Positions 10,199 through 21,710 of a stretch of DNA of 64,000 nt are shown here, piece by piece. Both the position numbers and the translations under genes were made by a program. Origin of the DNA: Micrasema longulum (taxonomy: Eukaryota; Arthropoda; Insecta; Trichoptera; Brachycentridae); assembly GCA_022494885.1 (NCBI GenBank), contig JAGVSM010003978.1, forward strand, positions 1 to 64,000, in the 5' to 3' direction. Numbering within the stretch: the stretch's first letter is position 1; every line of letters begins with the position of its first letter. The notes below the pieces were generated by a model. It saw only the letters and a list, made by a program, of their open reading frames with translations, searched no databases and had not been told where the DNA came from.

Positions 10199-10640
10199 TT
10201 GAAAAAATGTTTCATTCCCCTGGCACCATCGATGCACTTTCAGTTCCAAGTTCCGAGCCACATCGTCAGCCGTCAGTCAGCGGTGGCAAATCGCCGGGTA
10301 GTGTCGCGTCTTCGCACATCACCTCCGCATTCTATCCGTCACTTGTCGCGTACGCGCTGTCACTCTTATAAACAAAACAAAACCGAGTAAATACATGTTG
10401 TTTTTAAGTCGAAAACCTCACATTTCGTCAGCGCTTTCGTGCGAATTCTCCAAAAGATCAAAGAAAATTCGTTTTAAACATAGTCATTCGTTATTATTCG
10501 TGCTTGACTACAATAATAATTCACATCTCGCGCCCGCTCGCCTACCTATATTTTTCGGTAAAAATATCACAATATTCGGCGAATTTAGTTAACACAAATG
10601 GCGTAGTATAAATAAAAAACAGTGTAAATAAATGTGTCGA
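10199..10640 (+). promoter_or_regulatory. Probable promoter and 5' UTR of the CCT gene
   Basis: Bases 10208-10360 are distinctly CpG-rich with two arthropod Inr-like TCAGT motifs near 10265-10280 (CGTCAGTCAGCGG), and C+G-rich blocks continue to about 10545. There is no convincing coding frame. The position, ending less than 200 bases before the exon A start codon, fits a TATA-less promoter with 5' UTR. A splice between this block and exon A is not excluded. Confidence 0.4.
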
Positions 10641-10815
10641 TACCCCACGTACAAAAATGACAATTTTAAATTTGGTATAATATGTTGACATTAAATAAAT
10701 ATGTTTTGTTTTAAATATCAAATACAGTGAACGCTTTAGGTTTACAATTACAGTGTATTTTTAATAACAGTTTTAAAAGTTTTTTTTCGAAATATCGTTT
10801 CAAAGTACCGTCAAG

Positions 10816-11058
10816 ATGAATTGTATAAAGCATGAGTTTGACCCGCGACTTTCCAAAGAGGCCAATGGCTATGCTCCTCTGTACTCCGAGGGGTTGTTCG
10901 CCAACGGTTTCGCCAGGAATGGATATCATGGCAACGGATTGCTCCCTAAAAACAGGGTGGTAAACAATAATTTAGACCACGGCCTCCTTCTAAGATACCC
11001 GAAGATTGTGGAGGAGTCAGAGTTGCCCAGAACACCGCCGATTCAGAAGCCGCACGTG
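10816..11058 (+). CDS. Pcyt1: Probable first coding exon of CTP:phosphocholine cytidylyltransferase (exon A)
   Basis: An open frame of 81 codons from an ATG with insect-like context (TCAAGATGA). It begins MNCIKHEFDPRLSKEANGYA and ends PRTPPIQKPHV at the donor GTG|GTAAAT (intron from 11059). Composition is that of a real exon: balanced codons, higher G+C than the flanks, and a polar, disordered product rich in Gly and Asn. The N-terminal part of animal CCT is variable and regulatory, so sequence alone does not prove identity. The exon ends in phase 0 and exon B starts in phase 0, on the same strand, with no other coding exon recognised between. Assignment to CCT is therefore an inference; it could instead be the first exon of an unrelated gene ending in the interval. 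An FB-A repeat begins only about 30 bases inside the intron. Confidence 0.6.
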
Positions 11059-11089
11059 GTAAATAAATTATTCATATCCAAAAAAAAAA

Positions 11090-11605
11090 CATCATTAAAT
11101 ATAAACAATATTTTGAGTTTGTCCAAATTTTTGTAGACAAGGACTGGATTCAACTCCCCGGGGAGCTGTTTATATTAACATATTACAACAGAGATGAAGA
11201 AAATTTAAGAGAAGATAATATAGAAGTCCAGGCATCTACAGGGCTTATGACCCGTCAATGGCTGGTTTAAGTGGCCACTTTACACACTGTGTAACATTCA
11301 CCATTCTGCCTATATTTGAACATCTATATTCCTTCGATTCTTTCATCTGTTGATGTTTGTGAAGTTAAAGAGCTAAAACCTTTATTTATGCTGGTGAAAT
11401 TCATTTTATTGAATTATTTCACCTACATACTAGGCAACGCCTGAAAATGTGTAAAGTGTAAAATGAAATGTAAAAAAATGTGTAAAGTGGCTACTTAAAC
11501 TAGCCATTGACAGGTCATAAGCCCTGTAGATGTATAGACTTCTTTATTACCTTCTCTTAAATGTTCTTCATCTCTGTTGTAATATGTTAATCATTAAATA
11601 TAGTT
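11090..11605. repeat. FB-A foldback, near complete, just inside the intron
   Basis: The left half runs from GAGTTTGTCCAAATTTTTGT through ATTACAACAGAGATGAAGAA, CTACAGGGCTTATGACC and AGTGGCCACTTTACACACTG to AGGCAACGCCTGAAAA. The right half from about 11476 returns on the opposite strand and ends CTCTGTTGTAATATGTTAA. No ORF. Confidence 0.75.
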
Positions 11606-11754
11606 TCATGTGATCTGTGGTTGTGGGGCCTATCAGACAAAGACTTGTTATAATCTAACTGCTATTTTTAAAAATGAATTTTTAACAAGTTATTTTTTCA
11701 TATTATTCAAACTCTTAACTTCATGGTCAAATTAAAACATAATGTACCTAAATG

Positions 11755-11975
11755 CAGGCGAGATTTCTTAACGTCCATGCGCTCTGTAGCTGCAAGACGT
11801 GCTGTAATCTAGCACCAATCTGTTATAATTGAAATATATCATAATTGGAAAGGAGGAACTAGAATCCAAATAGTCTCTGCGCTCTGTAGCTGCAAGACGT
11901 GCTAGGATATTTATTTATTGAACACCGCACCGCCTTGGGGTGATTTTCTCAAAAATGGCGCTGTATAAATTACCC
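11755..11975 (+). mobile_element. LINE 3' end with tandem units (truncated)
   Basis: Two units carry GCGCTCTGTAGCTGCAAGAC (near 11780 and 11880). They are followed by the terminal block TTATTTATTGAACACCGC and AAAAATGGCGCTGTATAAAT. The same order with four units occurs at 24000-24485 and 34735-35185. Confidence 0.65.
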
Positions 11976-11979
11976 AATT

Positions 11980-12145
11980 GTGGCATAGAGGATAGATCGC
12001 CACATCACTCGTACATCTTCTCATGCACGCGCGCCGATTATTCCGACTCCTTACATGCCAATTTTCAAGTATTTGCTGGATTTGATCATGCCATGTCTTT
12101 TTCGGTCTTCCTCTGTTTCTGCATCCATCAACATTCGCAGTGTAA
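11980..12145 (-). pseudogene. LINE-W reverse-transcriptase tail fragment
   Basis: On the minus strand the frame follows the DGCRNRGRPRKTWHDQI-like tail, with numerous changes; compare 45064-45465. It is interrupted where the inverted-repeat element starts at 12143. Confidence 0.65.
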
Positions 12146-13088
12146 ATATTTTTAGCTTATGCACTGAATCACAGTAACGAGCAAATGTTTAAAAAGGCTA
12201 TAACAATTGATAGTTAAGCTAGAAGCAAAATGGATTGTGTCATTCGGCAAAACTAATTTTATAATACCAGGGCCCCGATTACAATGGCATTTTCCATTTA
12301 TCTTCAATTTTATCTACAAAGTAAAATTAAGTTTTCTGTATGAAAAGCAGAATATGCATACACTTTTTTCTTCTTAATATGTTTAATTAAAGGTTACTGG
12401 TGAAGATACTTTGAATGTTCATGCAAATATATTCATTTTCGTACACAAATATCGGTTTTTATTTATGGACAGCTGAAGATAACTAATAAAATAAATTCAA
12501 AGCAAACAAGCTTCTTCGTCAAGGTTTACGTAACTAATGAATTCATTCCCACTTTTTTTTATGTTTACTAAATACTACACGTGGAGCCAATAAATCAAGT
12601 ATTTTTTTCCCTAAAAGGGTGGTAATTTGAGATTAATATTTTAGAAGCTAGACAGGAGTGGACTAAAAGAAATATTGTTTTGTGAATAGATAACACTTTT
12701 AACTTCCCATTGTATTCAAGGCCCTGCTACATAAACGTATATTTTTTGTCTAAATTTGTTGCAACAGAGAGGGAAAACATTTTTGAGAAGAGAATATAGA
12801 AGTCTAGGCATTTACAGGGCTTATGACCTATCATTGGCTGGTTTAAGAGGTCCCTTTTCAAAAATGTTTTCCCTCTCTGTTGCAACAAACTTAGACAAAA
12901 AATATACGTTTATGTAGCAGGGCCTTAAGTACAATGGGAAGTTAACAAATCCCATTGCTATCGGGTATTATAAAATTAGTTTTGCCGAATGACACAATCC
13001 ATTTTGCTTCTAGCTTAACTATCAATTGTTATAGCCTTTTTAAACATTTGCTCGTTACTGTGATTCAGTGCATAAGTTAAAAATGTTC
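12143..13088. mobile_element. Long inverted-repeat element with nested MITEs
   Basis: Outer arms of about 128 bp (12143-12271 and 12962-13088) are nearly perfect complements, e.g. TAGTTAAGCTAGAAGCAAAA against its complement. Inside lie MITE-P ends (12272 and 12705-12740, 12925-12960), part of the H5 foldback (12497-12600), and a second hairpin with 69-bp arms (12720-12788, 12858-12924) whose centre is an FB-A core. No transposase frame is present. Confidence 0.75.
12497..12600 (-). repeat. H5 foldback fragment
   Basis: Matches one arm of the element at 15705-16220, including AGCAAACAAGCTTCTTCGTC and AATACTACACGTGGA. The copy breaks off inside the hammerhead-like core: GAAA has become GAAT and the cleavage triplet is absent. 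Confidence 0.65.
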
Positions 13089-14004
13089 AAGTAATTGATT
13101 AAAATTAAAATCGCTAAAAAATATAAACTGTTTCAAAAATAGTATTATGGCATTGCAATACTATCAAATCGGCGTGATTCTGACGTCGGGATCATAGAAC
13201 AACGACGCATCTGATTTCTTCAACTTTTCGTGAGAGCGGTTTGAATTTTTCTTTGACACTTAATGTCACAACTTGATAAGTGCAAAAGTATACCATTTGA
13301 TACTCGGGTCAGCTATATATTATGTATTTTTAATTTTTTTCAAACCTGGAAAATCAAGTTATCGTTCTACGATCCCGACGATTAGTTAGTTATTTATGAC
13401 ATAATATGGAATTTTAACAAGTGAATGCCATTTTGATTAGAACCTAACCTTGTGCGCGCATATTACATACGCAGACTTAAAGTTTTCCTCAAATAACCGA
13501 CTTAATAACTCATATCGACGAACGATACACATTCATCTATATTTCACGCATGCATAGCTCTATCTGAAACATTTTCGCGAAAATGAAATCATCGGTAAAT
13601 TTAAACTTTCTCCTGCCGTTTATTGTGTCTCAAGGAGAGATAATACGAATCGTCTATTTACAACACTGGCCGTTTTCATACGGCATCGAAAAAAATATTC
13701 ACTAAAAGCACTAACCACATAGATTTAAATTCACACACGCGGTTCACTGATTTCCGGTTACAAATTATTCATCGAGCTAACTTGTGCATCTAAAACCCAC
13801 GCCATCTTAACTGTTGTGTGGCTGTGATGTCACTAGTCGACATAGGACTTGATATATCTCTTTTATTTTTTAAAATTATGAATTCGTATTTTTTGTATTT
13901 TTCAAATGGATATTTTCACACCCGATTTAGAAAGTAAAAAAATTGTAAAATGAACGCCCTCTCTGAACACGAGCGTTTTACTCCATTAGAGAGGCAGAAT
14001 CGTT
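13089..14004. other. Unassigned intronic DNA with a short inverted motif
   Basis: No coding seen. Bases 13948-14000 carry CGCCCTCTCTGAACA and CATTAGAGAGGCAGAA, a small palindromic block repeated at 57725-57783. Bases 13815-13870 share TGTGGCTGTGATGTCAC with 23260 and, reversed, with 30100. Confidence 0.45.
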
Positions 14005-14316
14005 ATGTTCGTAATGTTAAAATATCATAGTATTACGTATATTGAAAAAAAAACCCGCTTAACCTCTACTTTAGAGGCTTGTCGTCAGGTGGGAAGTCGT
14101 GAAAAATACACCGCAACACCCAGACCAATTGAGAAAGTCTTCTTTGTTGGATTTTTTTCTAGCAACTCGCGGGAATCGATCCTGCGACGCAAGTTTCACA
14201 GTAAGCTGTCTAAAGCCGCGGGTAAAAGCTATTATGAATATATGAGGGTATCGGATGCAAACTTAAAAATCTCCACCAAAAACGGAAAATTAGTTATTGT
14301 TGCCAAAATAAACTAA
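14005..14316 (+). other. Unidentified 103-codon open frame
   Basis: Open from ATG to TAA with a basic product containing VFFVGFFSSNSRESILRRKF. No family is recognised, no splice signals frame it, and it sits in repeat-rich DNA. It may be a degraded element or chance. I do not call it a gene. Confidence 0.15.
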
Positions 14317-15149
14317 ACATATAGACCTATCTACCTGAATAATAGCGTAATTCAAAACAATCTTTAAATCTTGCAAAAAACAGATTTCAATTATACTACT
14401 TGACACCGCAAACTTGGCATTCTCCATTGAGTTAGTGATGCATAATTAGAAATGTCACAATTTTTAAAAAAGTGTTTCGCAAATATCTCTCCTTCAATGG
14501 AGATTTCTAAGTGTGCTTCTAATAAATACACTTGTATATTGAATTACTGCCGTTCAATCCTTAAACCGACGTAAAATTCATTTTCGAGAGAAACGCAAAA
14601 AACTTTTCAGACAAGTTAATCGCAATGATATTAATAAAAGCTATTATGATGACGATTACTTTATAATTGCGAGAAAGAAGCGCGTCATATAATTCATTAA
14701 AAAAAAATAGTTTTTTTTCATTCGCATCAGTTACTGCAGACAAAAAGTTGCCCAAAACTATTTAAAACAGTATTAAAACTTGATTTGAAACTTTTAACTT
14801 GATACTGCAAAAAAAACTACTTTTAGTAATCATTATAGCATATAATGCATTATTTCATAAGGTTCAAATGCGTTTTATTTGGTTTTTGAGGAAAACTAGC
14901 AAATACATTTTTTTTAATTATAAGCAGTTTTAACTAAAACGCAATATTTTTTTTTTATCAAATTGTAATGTAAAAAAAAAACACTTGGCGTCAATTTTAA
15001 CCAATTAAAATTTTCAACTTAATCAATTAAATTATTTTTTTGAAAAACCGCATTTTTTAATTTAATTAATTTTAATCATTTATGGGATTGGTCAAGACCA
15101 TAAACTTGATGTTACGGCACGGGCGGGTATTTAATTTACAAACTTCCAG
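14317..15149. other. Unassigned A+T-rich intronic DNA
   Basis: Poly-A and poly-T tracts are frequent. No coding, tRNA-like or terminal-repeat structure was recognised. Confidence 0.4.
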
Positions 15150-15395
15150 TTCGTCGCTTCGGTTCGTTTTTGTCGTACTGAATAAAACACAAATCTGCAG
15201 AAATAGAGCTTAAAATATTTTTTACGATATAGGCATAAATAATGACCACAACTTAAGACGAAATTCGTAAAAAAACCGTTAAACAATAAAAAATACATTA
15301 TTTGAATTTTATAAAAAGGCTTTCTCAAAACGCACTATTATACACGCAATATTATATTTTTCATACATAAAACTTAATTTTGCTTTGTAGATAAA
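15150..15395 (+). repeat. Dispersed repeat R1, copy 2
   Basis: Aligns with 793-1010 through AAACACAAATCTGCAGAAAT and GGCATAAATAATGACCACAA. It is followed directly by a MITE-Q copy. Confidence 0.5.
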
Positions 15396-15645
15396 ATAGA
15401 GAAATATCACATACTACGAATACCTATAAAAATATATGAAATGGATTTAGAAAAATTAATTGTATTTTCAAAATCAATATGGATAACATTAAAAAAGAAA
15501 TTATTTAAAAATGTATCCTTTTAACGTGACATGTTTGGTCTTAATAATGTTGACTTCAAGATTCGTGACGATGTTCTACTTAAATTGAAACGGTCACAAA
15601 GTTCATAATTTATCCGAATCGTGACTTATTAAGAGCGTGGCCAAT
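15396..15645 (+). mobile_element. MITE-Q partial copy
   Basis: Begins GAGAAATATCACATACTACG and continues through AAATCAATATGGATA and GAGCGTGGCCAATGCAACG, like 1865-2150. The right terminal repeat is missing. Confidence 0.6.
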
Positions 15646-15704
15646 GCAACGAACCCTATTAATTTAAAATTATAAAATAACTTATATTTAAAATAGAATA
15701 AATA

Positions 15705-16220
15705 AAACAACTTTGTTTTTAACCACTAATATTTATTTTTCACCGACCGGTTTCAAAGCAAACAAGCTTCTTCGTCAAGGTTTACGTAACTAATGAATTG
15801 ATTCCTTTTTAAAATTTTATTTTTATATGTTTATCATGTTTACTAAATACTACACGTGGACCCAATAAATCAAGTCGTTTTTTTCCTTACACGGGTGGTA
15901 ATTTGATATCATTATTTTCGTAGTAAGACAGGAGAGGACTAAAAGAAATATTGTTTATTTGGTTATTAATTATTGTTTTTTTTATTATAAATCGCTTTTT
16001 TAAAATCTAAGATTTCTAAGTTACCCAATTTTAATATTTTATGATTGATTTATTGGGTCCACGTGTAGTATTTAGTAAAAATGATAAAAAAATAAATAAT
16101 AAAATTTAAAAAAGGAATCAATTCATTAGTCACGTAAACCTTGACGAAGAAGCTTGTTTGCTTTGAAACCGGTCGGTGAAAAATAAAAATTAGTGGTTAA
16201 AAACAATGTTGTTTTATTTA
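15705..16220. repeat. Foldback element H5
   Basis: Arms of about 180 bp (15705-15895 and 16044-16220) are nearly complementary, with about 150 bases between. Both contain CAAACAAGCTTCTTCGTCAA or its complement and TACTACACGTGGACCCAATA or its complement. No ORF. A truncated relative is at 12497-12600. Confidence 0.85.
16138..16177 (+). ncRNA. Hammerhead-ribozyme-like motif H5
   Basis: Box TTGACGA (C3 replaced by T) is at 16141-16147, extra A16148. Stem II is GAAGC/GCTTT (16149-16153 with 16160-16164, closing G.U) with loop TTGTTT, then GAAA at 16165-16168. Self-complementary ACCGGT is at 16168-16173 and the GUC triplet ends at 16174. GGT (16175-16177) pairs with ACC (16138-16140). A second copy is on the minus strand at 15741-15786. 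Confidence 0.45.
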
Positions 16221-17183
16221 TTTTATTATAATGAATAACCACAAAGTTAGTGCTTCAAATATAAATTATATAACTTATATTTACCTATGGAAGATAACTG
16301 TTAAGTTCCCTTTGTAATACGGGCCCTTAAATCTTTAGATATGTGTGCCAATCCACCCTGCTCGGTAAAATGAAGTTTTCTTAGTTAATTTTTTGTTAAA
16401 TTGGACCATTTTAGGTTTTTGGTTTTATTGGACCATTACTAAATCATGGATTAGCAAGAGACATGATTTATTTTATGGAATAAACCGATACGTGCTGTAT
16501 TGAAATAGTGCGCAGTAACAAAATAATAAATAAAACTGATAGGATTTATTATCATTAGCCGAAAATAACTGGATAGCTAGCTATCTATATATATATATAC
16601 ACCTAGGTGTATGTAATAAATATACCTTATCACGACCATACCGTACTACGTACGAAACGATAAAAAACGCTAATGGAAAATTGTACGTAAAGTAAATATT
16701 ATTCTACTTTATTTTATTGAAAAAAAAGATATGGTGTTTTTTGATGAATCGGATTCTTGATAATGATGTATAGGGAATCGAGTGCCCGTTTTAAGTATGC
16801 CTACGGGTGCCTGTCAGTATAACGAGAAATATGGTGCTATTCCCTACCGTACTGTCAATGTGTGAACTAGAGGTTGCAAATAAATACAGATCTATTTATT
16901 TATTTTTTTATATATTTTATGGACACATTTATGCATAGAAAATTATTATAACAAAATTAGAAAGATTCGATGGTTTATAGTAGACTTTGTGGGAGTGGAA
17001 GCGTTCATACAACTCTTGAATTTTAAAAGGCAGTGTATCAATTTACTATCTTCAAATTGAAATACCTATATAATACTAGGTATGTTCATTTGAATTGTGT
17101 GCCGTTGATTATATATCTGTATTCATTTTTTTTCTTTCTAACTTCTTCTAATTTTAAGATTCTTTTAATATAACTTATACGAC
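16221..17183. other. Unassigned intronic DNA
   Basis: A+T-rich. A T-rich block at 16880-16930 followed by ATGGACACATTTATGCAT resembles a minus-strand LINE 3' end. (TA)n near 16583. Confidence 0.4.
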
Positions 17184-17505
17184 AAAATGCACTTCTGTTC
17201 TCTCCACTGCAATATATGTATGCATACCCATATATTTTTTACTAATATAAGAAGATAGTTTTGTTTTTTTTTTTTTACTCTTCTTAATTTGTACTTTTTG
17301 CTACGTTTGTGTAAAATACATGTTTGTCTTTATATTTAAAAATGCACTTCTGTTCCTTCCACTGCAATATTTGTATATTCTATAAATATAAACATGTTTT
17401 AAACTAATATAAAAAGATGATTTTTTTTCATACTTTTATTTTTCTTCTTTAATTCTTTTTTTTTCTTTCTACTTCTGTGTAAAATGCGTGTCTGTCTTTA
17501 TACGT
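17184..17505. repeat. Imperfect tandem duplication, about 155-bp unit
   Basis: AAATGCACTTCTGTTC and CCACTGCAATAT recur at about 17186 and 17340, each followed by AATATAA, A+T runs, TTCTTC-rich DNA, then GTGTAAAATRCRTGT. The third partial unit ends near 17505. Confidence 0.6.
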
Positions 17506-17539
17506 ATATAAAACATTTAAAAGCCTACAAGGTGTTAAA

Positions 17540-17615
17540 ATAAATAAATGTAAATACACGAGATAATACGGCCGCGTGAGCGTTTGGAATACCACCCCCA
17601 AGCACGAAAATGATA
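17540..17615 (-). repeat. Short dispersed repeat, reversed copy of 262-335
   Basis: ACACGAGATAATACGGCCGC and GAGCGTTTGGAATACC are the complement of the block at 262-335. Function unknown. Confidence 0.5.
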
Positions 17616-18029
17616 ATGAAAAAATGCAGTGCTGGTTGCCTACCTTAAAATAAGAGCAACCTGAAATAACCTTTAAAATTTCAATTCCGGTTTTGTTATG
17701 GGGTAACAAATTAATGATACTCTTTCGTTATCATACTTGCGCGAACAGATGATTAATTGAAAAATAATTGGTCTTGCGAAGTACCCACCTAATATATTTT
17801 TTATCCAGCTATTGTGATTAGTGATTGCGATTGATTGCGAACATGGCGATACTGTGATTCACATATTTCCTAATTTTGCGATTGCATTTTACGCTAATGA
17901 ACAGTATTAAGTCAGTTATGAGGTAAGTTTGGCATGCGAAGTACAAAATAATTTGATTATGTTAGCAAATAATTTGGTGCTAGCTTCTCTATCATACGTC
18001 AATAAAAAGGTTTTTTTTTTTACTTAGGA

Positions 18030-18840
18030 ATTTATTTATTTTATTTATTTCGAATGCAAACAGATGAACAGGTTTAATGAATATTTTTTTTTTAAAACTA
18101 TATAAAATGTATACATAGTAGGGCCTGCCATCCAATTATATGTATTCACTAAATAATACTGTAATAAAGCGACGACGGCTTGAAGTTTAAACTACATAAA
18201 TAATAAATATACTATATATTAAAATAAGATAAATATGGACACAACAAGGAGATAGTGGAAAGGAAAAGAAGGAAATTGATAAGGAGTGGTAAAGGATGAT
18301 TGAAGGAAAGTAAGAGTGGAAAATTGCATTTGATTTAATGATTAAATGAATTATGAATGAAGAGCATGAATCAAGCCTATTAATTCTCTTCTGTACATAG
18401 TGTACGGAGTTTTAAATATATCAAGGCTATTAAATTTTTTGTTAAATGTTTCACATATACGAGGGATCGTAGAATGTTTCCGATGATTAGTTTTAAATTT
18501 ACGAATATAGAAAATATCAGAAAGTCTAGTTGGCCTGAAGGGGACACGGTAAGCAAGTAGATTAATGAGTTCCGGGGAATCGAATTTATTATTGACAATT
18601 TTATAAAGCAGGATCTGATCAACCATAACTCTTCTGTGTGTTAATTAATCAAGGTTATAAAATTTTAATGAAGCTAAATAATTTGGAAAATGCAAATAAT
18701 TTGTATTCTAGTTTTTTCAGGATTTTTTTTTGAACACTCTCGATTCTATTAATATTTCATTTATAAACAGGAGACCAGATAGCAGTGCAATATTCAATTA
18801 TTTTTGTCTTTTGCATTAACTAAGCCTAAGTCAACTCTGG
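18030..18840 (-). pseudogene. LINE-I-type retrotransposon 3' part
   Basis: On the minus strand the region from about 18820 down reads LEYCTAIWSPVYK, then NRIESVQKKILKKL, then VDQILLYKIVNNKFDSPELI and LLAYRVP. This is the post-catalytic part of a CR1/Jockey-like reverse transcriptase, with stops and shifts. It ends in A+T-rich 3' UTR and a T-rich border near 18030. The palm motif is not retained. Confidence 0.7.
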
Positions 18841-18925
18841 CGGCCCCTGTAGTGCAATAGCCAATACGATTAACGCACGTATTTTCTGGGTTCAATTCCA
18901 CGTGAGATAATAATATTTAAAATGT
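18838..18925 (+). mobile_element. Degenerate tRNA-derived SINE head
   Basis: CGGCCCCTGTAGTGCAATAG stands where the A box would be, and GGTTCAATTCC is a near-consensus B box. The sequence continues into ATAATAATATTTAAAATG rather than closing a tRNA acceptor stem. Resembles the SINE-T head at 52352. Confidence 0.45.
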
Positions 18926-19169
18926 TATTTCTCTCAATTTATCGCTTGGACTTCTTAGCCTTTTGTATTGCTAAAAGGTAGTTATTTTGAATTAAAAAAT
19001 AAAAATCTAATTATGTTGACCAAGTAGACAAACACAAACTTACACTTAATAAAAAAAAAGTAATAATACATTTGGATTATAGACAAAATGCCATAAAATA
19101 GATGCTTACATAAACCATGAACGACTAACTAAAATTGAACATGTTAAGTACTTAGGACTAACAAAAAAC

Positions 19170-19604
19170 AGACTATAGGGAAATATCACGGTTTTAAAAA
19201 AAACATTTTTAAAGTAATAAAGGTTTCTGAACTGTCCAGTAAAATTTTTTTTTTGTTAATTATTAGTAGCATAAAAAATAAATTTTAATTTGCAATTTTG
19301 AATCCCCGCAAAAACGGTCATTCCATTAGCCACGCCCCCAATACGTCTCGATTCATGCTTATTTGTTCCTGACCATTTAAATTTGTTTAGAACATTGTCA
19401 CGAATCTTGACGTCACAACTATCAAGGCCAAACATGTCGCGTTTTTCTAGTGACGTATTAAAAAAAATTCCATTTTAATTTATATATGAAAATATTTTTC
19501 CACAATATCCATATTGATTTTGAAAATACAATTAATTATTCTAAATCCATATCATATATTTTTATCGTTATTCGTAGTATGTGATATTTCCCTATTGACT
19601 TGTA
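19170..19604 (-). mobile_element. MITE-Q, full length
   Basis: Ends TAGGGAAATATCACG (left) and GTGATATTTCCCTA (right) are mutually inverted. The interior matches 1865-2252 and 15396-15645 in reverse, with CCACGCCCCCAATACG and AATATCCATATTGATTTTGA. A TTTAAAGTAATAAAGG block inside it recurs near 26175. Confidence 0.7.
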
Positions 19605-19811
19605 CAATTCATCTCAATAATTTAATTAAAAAAATATAAACATCATCGAGTCTTTTTTTCGAAACCAGGGACTAAAATAATACAATAAACTACCCGACAA
19701 AACTAAAAAAAGACTCAGACAAACATTACAAAAGATAACAATAGAATATGAATTTCGGACCGAAAATGAAAGACGCCTTTTTGACAAAAAAAACCACAAC
19801 GCATTGATATC

Positions 19812-20125
19812 TCAGACACCGTATTTAACGGTCTTGGCCCCATGCGATTTCCTCCTTTTACCAAAGGTTAGGACTATGAAAGGACGACGTTTTACGACCA
19901 TATAGGAGATAAAAACCGAATCGCTGGCGGAACTGACAGTCATACCAAAAAGTGAAAAAGTGCGTTGCAAAATGTTTTGAGGACTGGAAATTGTATTATA
20001 TTCGATGGTGATTGTGATTACTTCGAAGGGGACAATATTAATTTTGAGGAACAAATTAAGATTTTTTTAAATATACACAAATTCTGAAATTTTATTAATT
20101 CGAAATTTGACGGGACCAGGCCATA
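19812..20125 (+). pseudogene. mariner-like transposase C-terminus and 3' end
   Basis: Broken frames read VLAPCDFLLLPKVRTMKGRR, then ESLAELTVIPKSEKVRCK and DYFEGDNI-like sequence at about 20015. This is the mariner C-terminal order, including the last catalytic-region LAPCD block. Internal stops show decay. The 3' non-coding end reaches about 20125. Confidence 0.8.
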
Positions 20126-20647
20126 ATTAAAATACTATCCACATGTATTTTTTTAAGTTAATTCATGTAAGCGAAAATCTAGTTTTGATAATATTTTTAA
20201 TCAACATGTTATTGGGAATGTTTCCTTTCAAGGTTTACAAGTATAAAGGTGCAAACCTCACAGCACTGACAAGGAGGTTTAGAAACTTATGTCATTCCGT
20301 CTGGTTAGTACTTCCCGATCTGAAGGTCAGCTGCCGATAGTTTCAATATGAAAAAATGAGGAACTGATTGATAAAAGCAGACACCTCCACATTAAGGTTA
20401 AAACATTATGCTCTTTTACTTTAAAATGCTGTCGAAATTGAGAGATTTTTAAACAAAAATTGAACTGCCATTGCAATGTTTTTTCATCAACTGCAAAAAA
20501 CATTTTGTATAAAAGATTCGTGTAACTTTTTTTTTTTCTAAAGTTTCAAATATATTAAAGTAGCCCGATACTTTACGGATCTGGGCTTGAAAGGGGAGAT
20601 TTAGCATTTTTTTTGCTTTCTACGCAGTAGTCAGGCTCTTTAACACT
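20126..20647. other. Unassigned intronic DNA
   Basis: Mixed A+T-rich sequence with a 65-codon open frame at 20143 that shows no recognisable family. Nothing else supported. Confidence 0.4.
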
Positions 20648-21466
20648 TTGTATCCCAGGGCCGTGTAAACACGTGATTATTTATTTATTTAATTTTACAA
20701 TACGCCCAAGGGGCATTTACAAAAAATATACAGTTAAGTACAAACATAGTGCGTAAAAATTTAAAAGATAAACAATGCTTTTTTGTATACATTTAGAAAC
20801 AATAAGAAGCATACTGCCATGCAAAATAAAAAGTGAAACTTTACATAGTAAAAAAGAAAAAAAAAAATTATATGGATATAATAAAAGTAATTGAATTAAA
20901 AAGCAAATTGTAAATAACTTGTAAAGAATTCCAACAAAAAAATAAATAAATTTTCATATATTATAAAAAAAAAAAAATTTCGTATAAAAATAAATGGTAT
21001 CAACAAATTATTGTTAAAACAAATAATGAAAATTAGTCAACAGTAAGTATATATGTGAAAATAATATAATATACGGTACACAAAAATATTTCATAAATTA
21101 ATATCAGAAAGAGATAAGATAATAATAATAATAATGCACATCAAAAACAGAGAAAGAATTGTATGAAAAAGAAAGTTTTATTACGACATTAATAATTTGT
21201 TTCAAACAGTGCATTTAAGAACGTTTTAAAATTGATAATTGTCGTATTAAAAATGTCTATTTCACAAGTAAAATTATATAACCATGCGTTGTGTCCCGGT
21301 ACCGAGTTTTCACCTGGTTTACCAGCTGTCTACAAAAATGCATTTTATTGACATCTAGTAACTTTTTTTAGTACTTTTTCGCTGCTGGTAAACCACGTGA
21401 AAACGCGGGACCGGGACACCGCATTGTTATTATAATCACGTGTTTACACGGCTCCAGGATACCAAG
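20648..21466. mobile_element. Hairpin MITE split by a LINE 3' end, with a second hairpin inside
   Basis: Outer arms TGTAAACACGTGATTAT (near 20665-20681) and ATAATCACGTGTTTACA (near 21433-21449) are complementary. Between them is A+T-rich LINE-3'-like DNA beginning TTTATTTATTTAATTTTAC with CGCCCAAGGGGCATTTAC. A palindrome at 21282-21427 has arms of about 46 bp (GTTTTCACCTGGTTTACCAG against CTGGTAAACCACGTGAAAAC). Confidence 0.6.
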
Positions 21467-21710
21467 AACAAAAAAAGGAATGAGGCCCTGTATATGTGCG
21501 AACATTGCAATGCGCAATGTGGCTCTCCATAAAGGCTATCACACAAAAATGACTTATTTAATTATTTCAAATAATGTGAGATTTAACCCAGTATTTTCAT
21601 AATTATGACACTTTTAAGAAACCCTCCACAAAGCATGAAATTTCACAAAAATGGGCCGGGCACAGGGTAAATTCTATGTTTATTCGGCCAGTGATCAAAG
21701 TGTTAATAGA

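Noticed and set aside
10199..10592. Two tandem open frames as coding exons
   Set aside because: Codon use looks random, the products are low-complexity and basic, and the CpG/Inr features fit a promoter and 5' UTR better.
14005..14316. 103-codon open frame as a host gene
   Set aside because: No family, splice context or composition shift; listed only as an unidentified frame.
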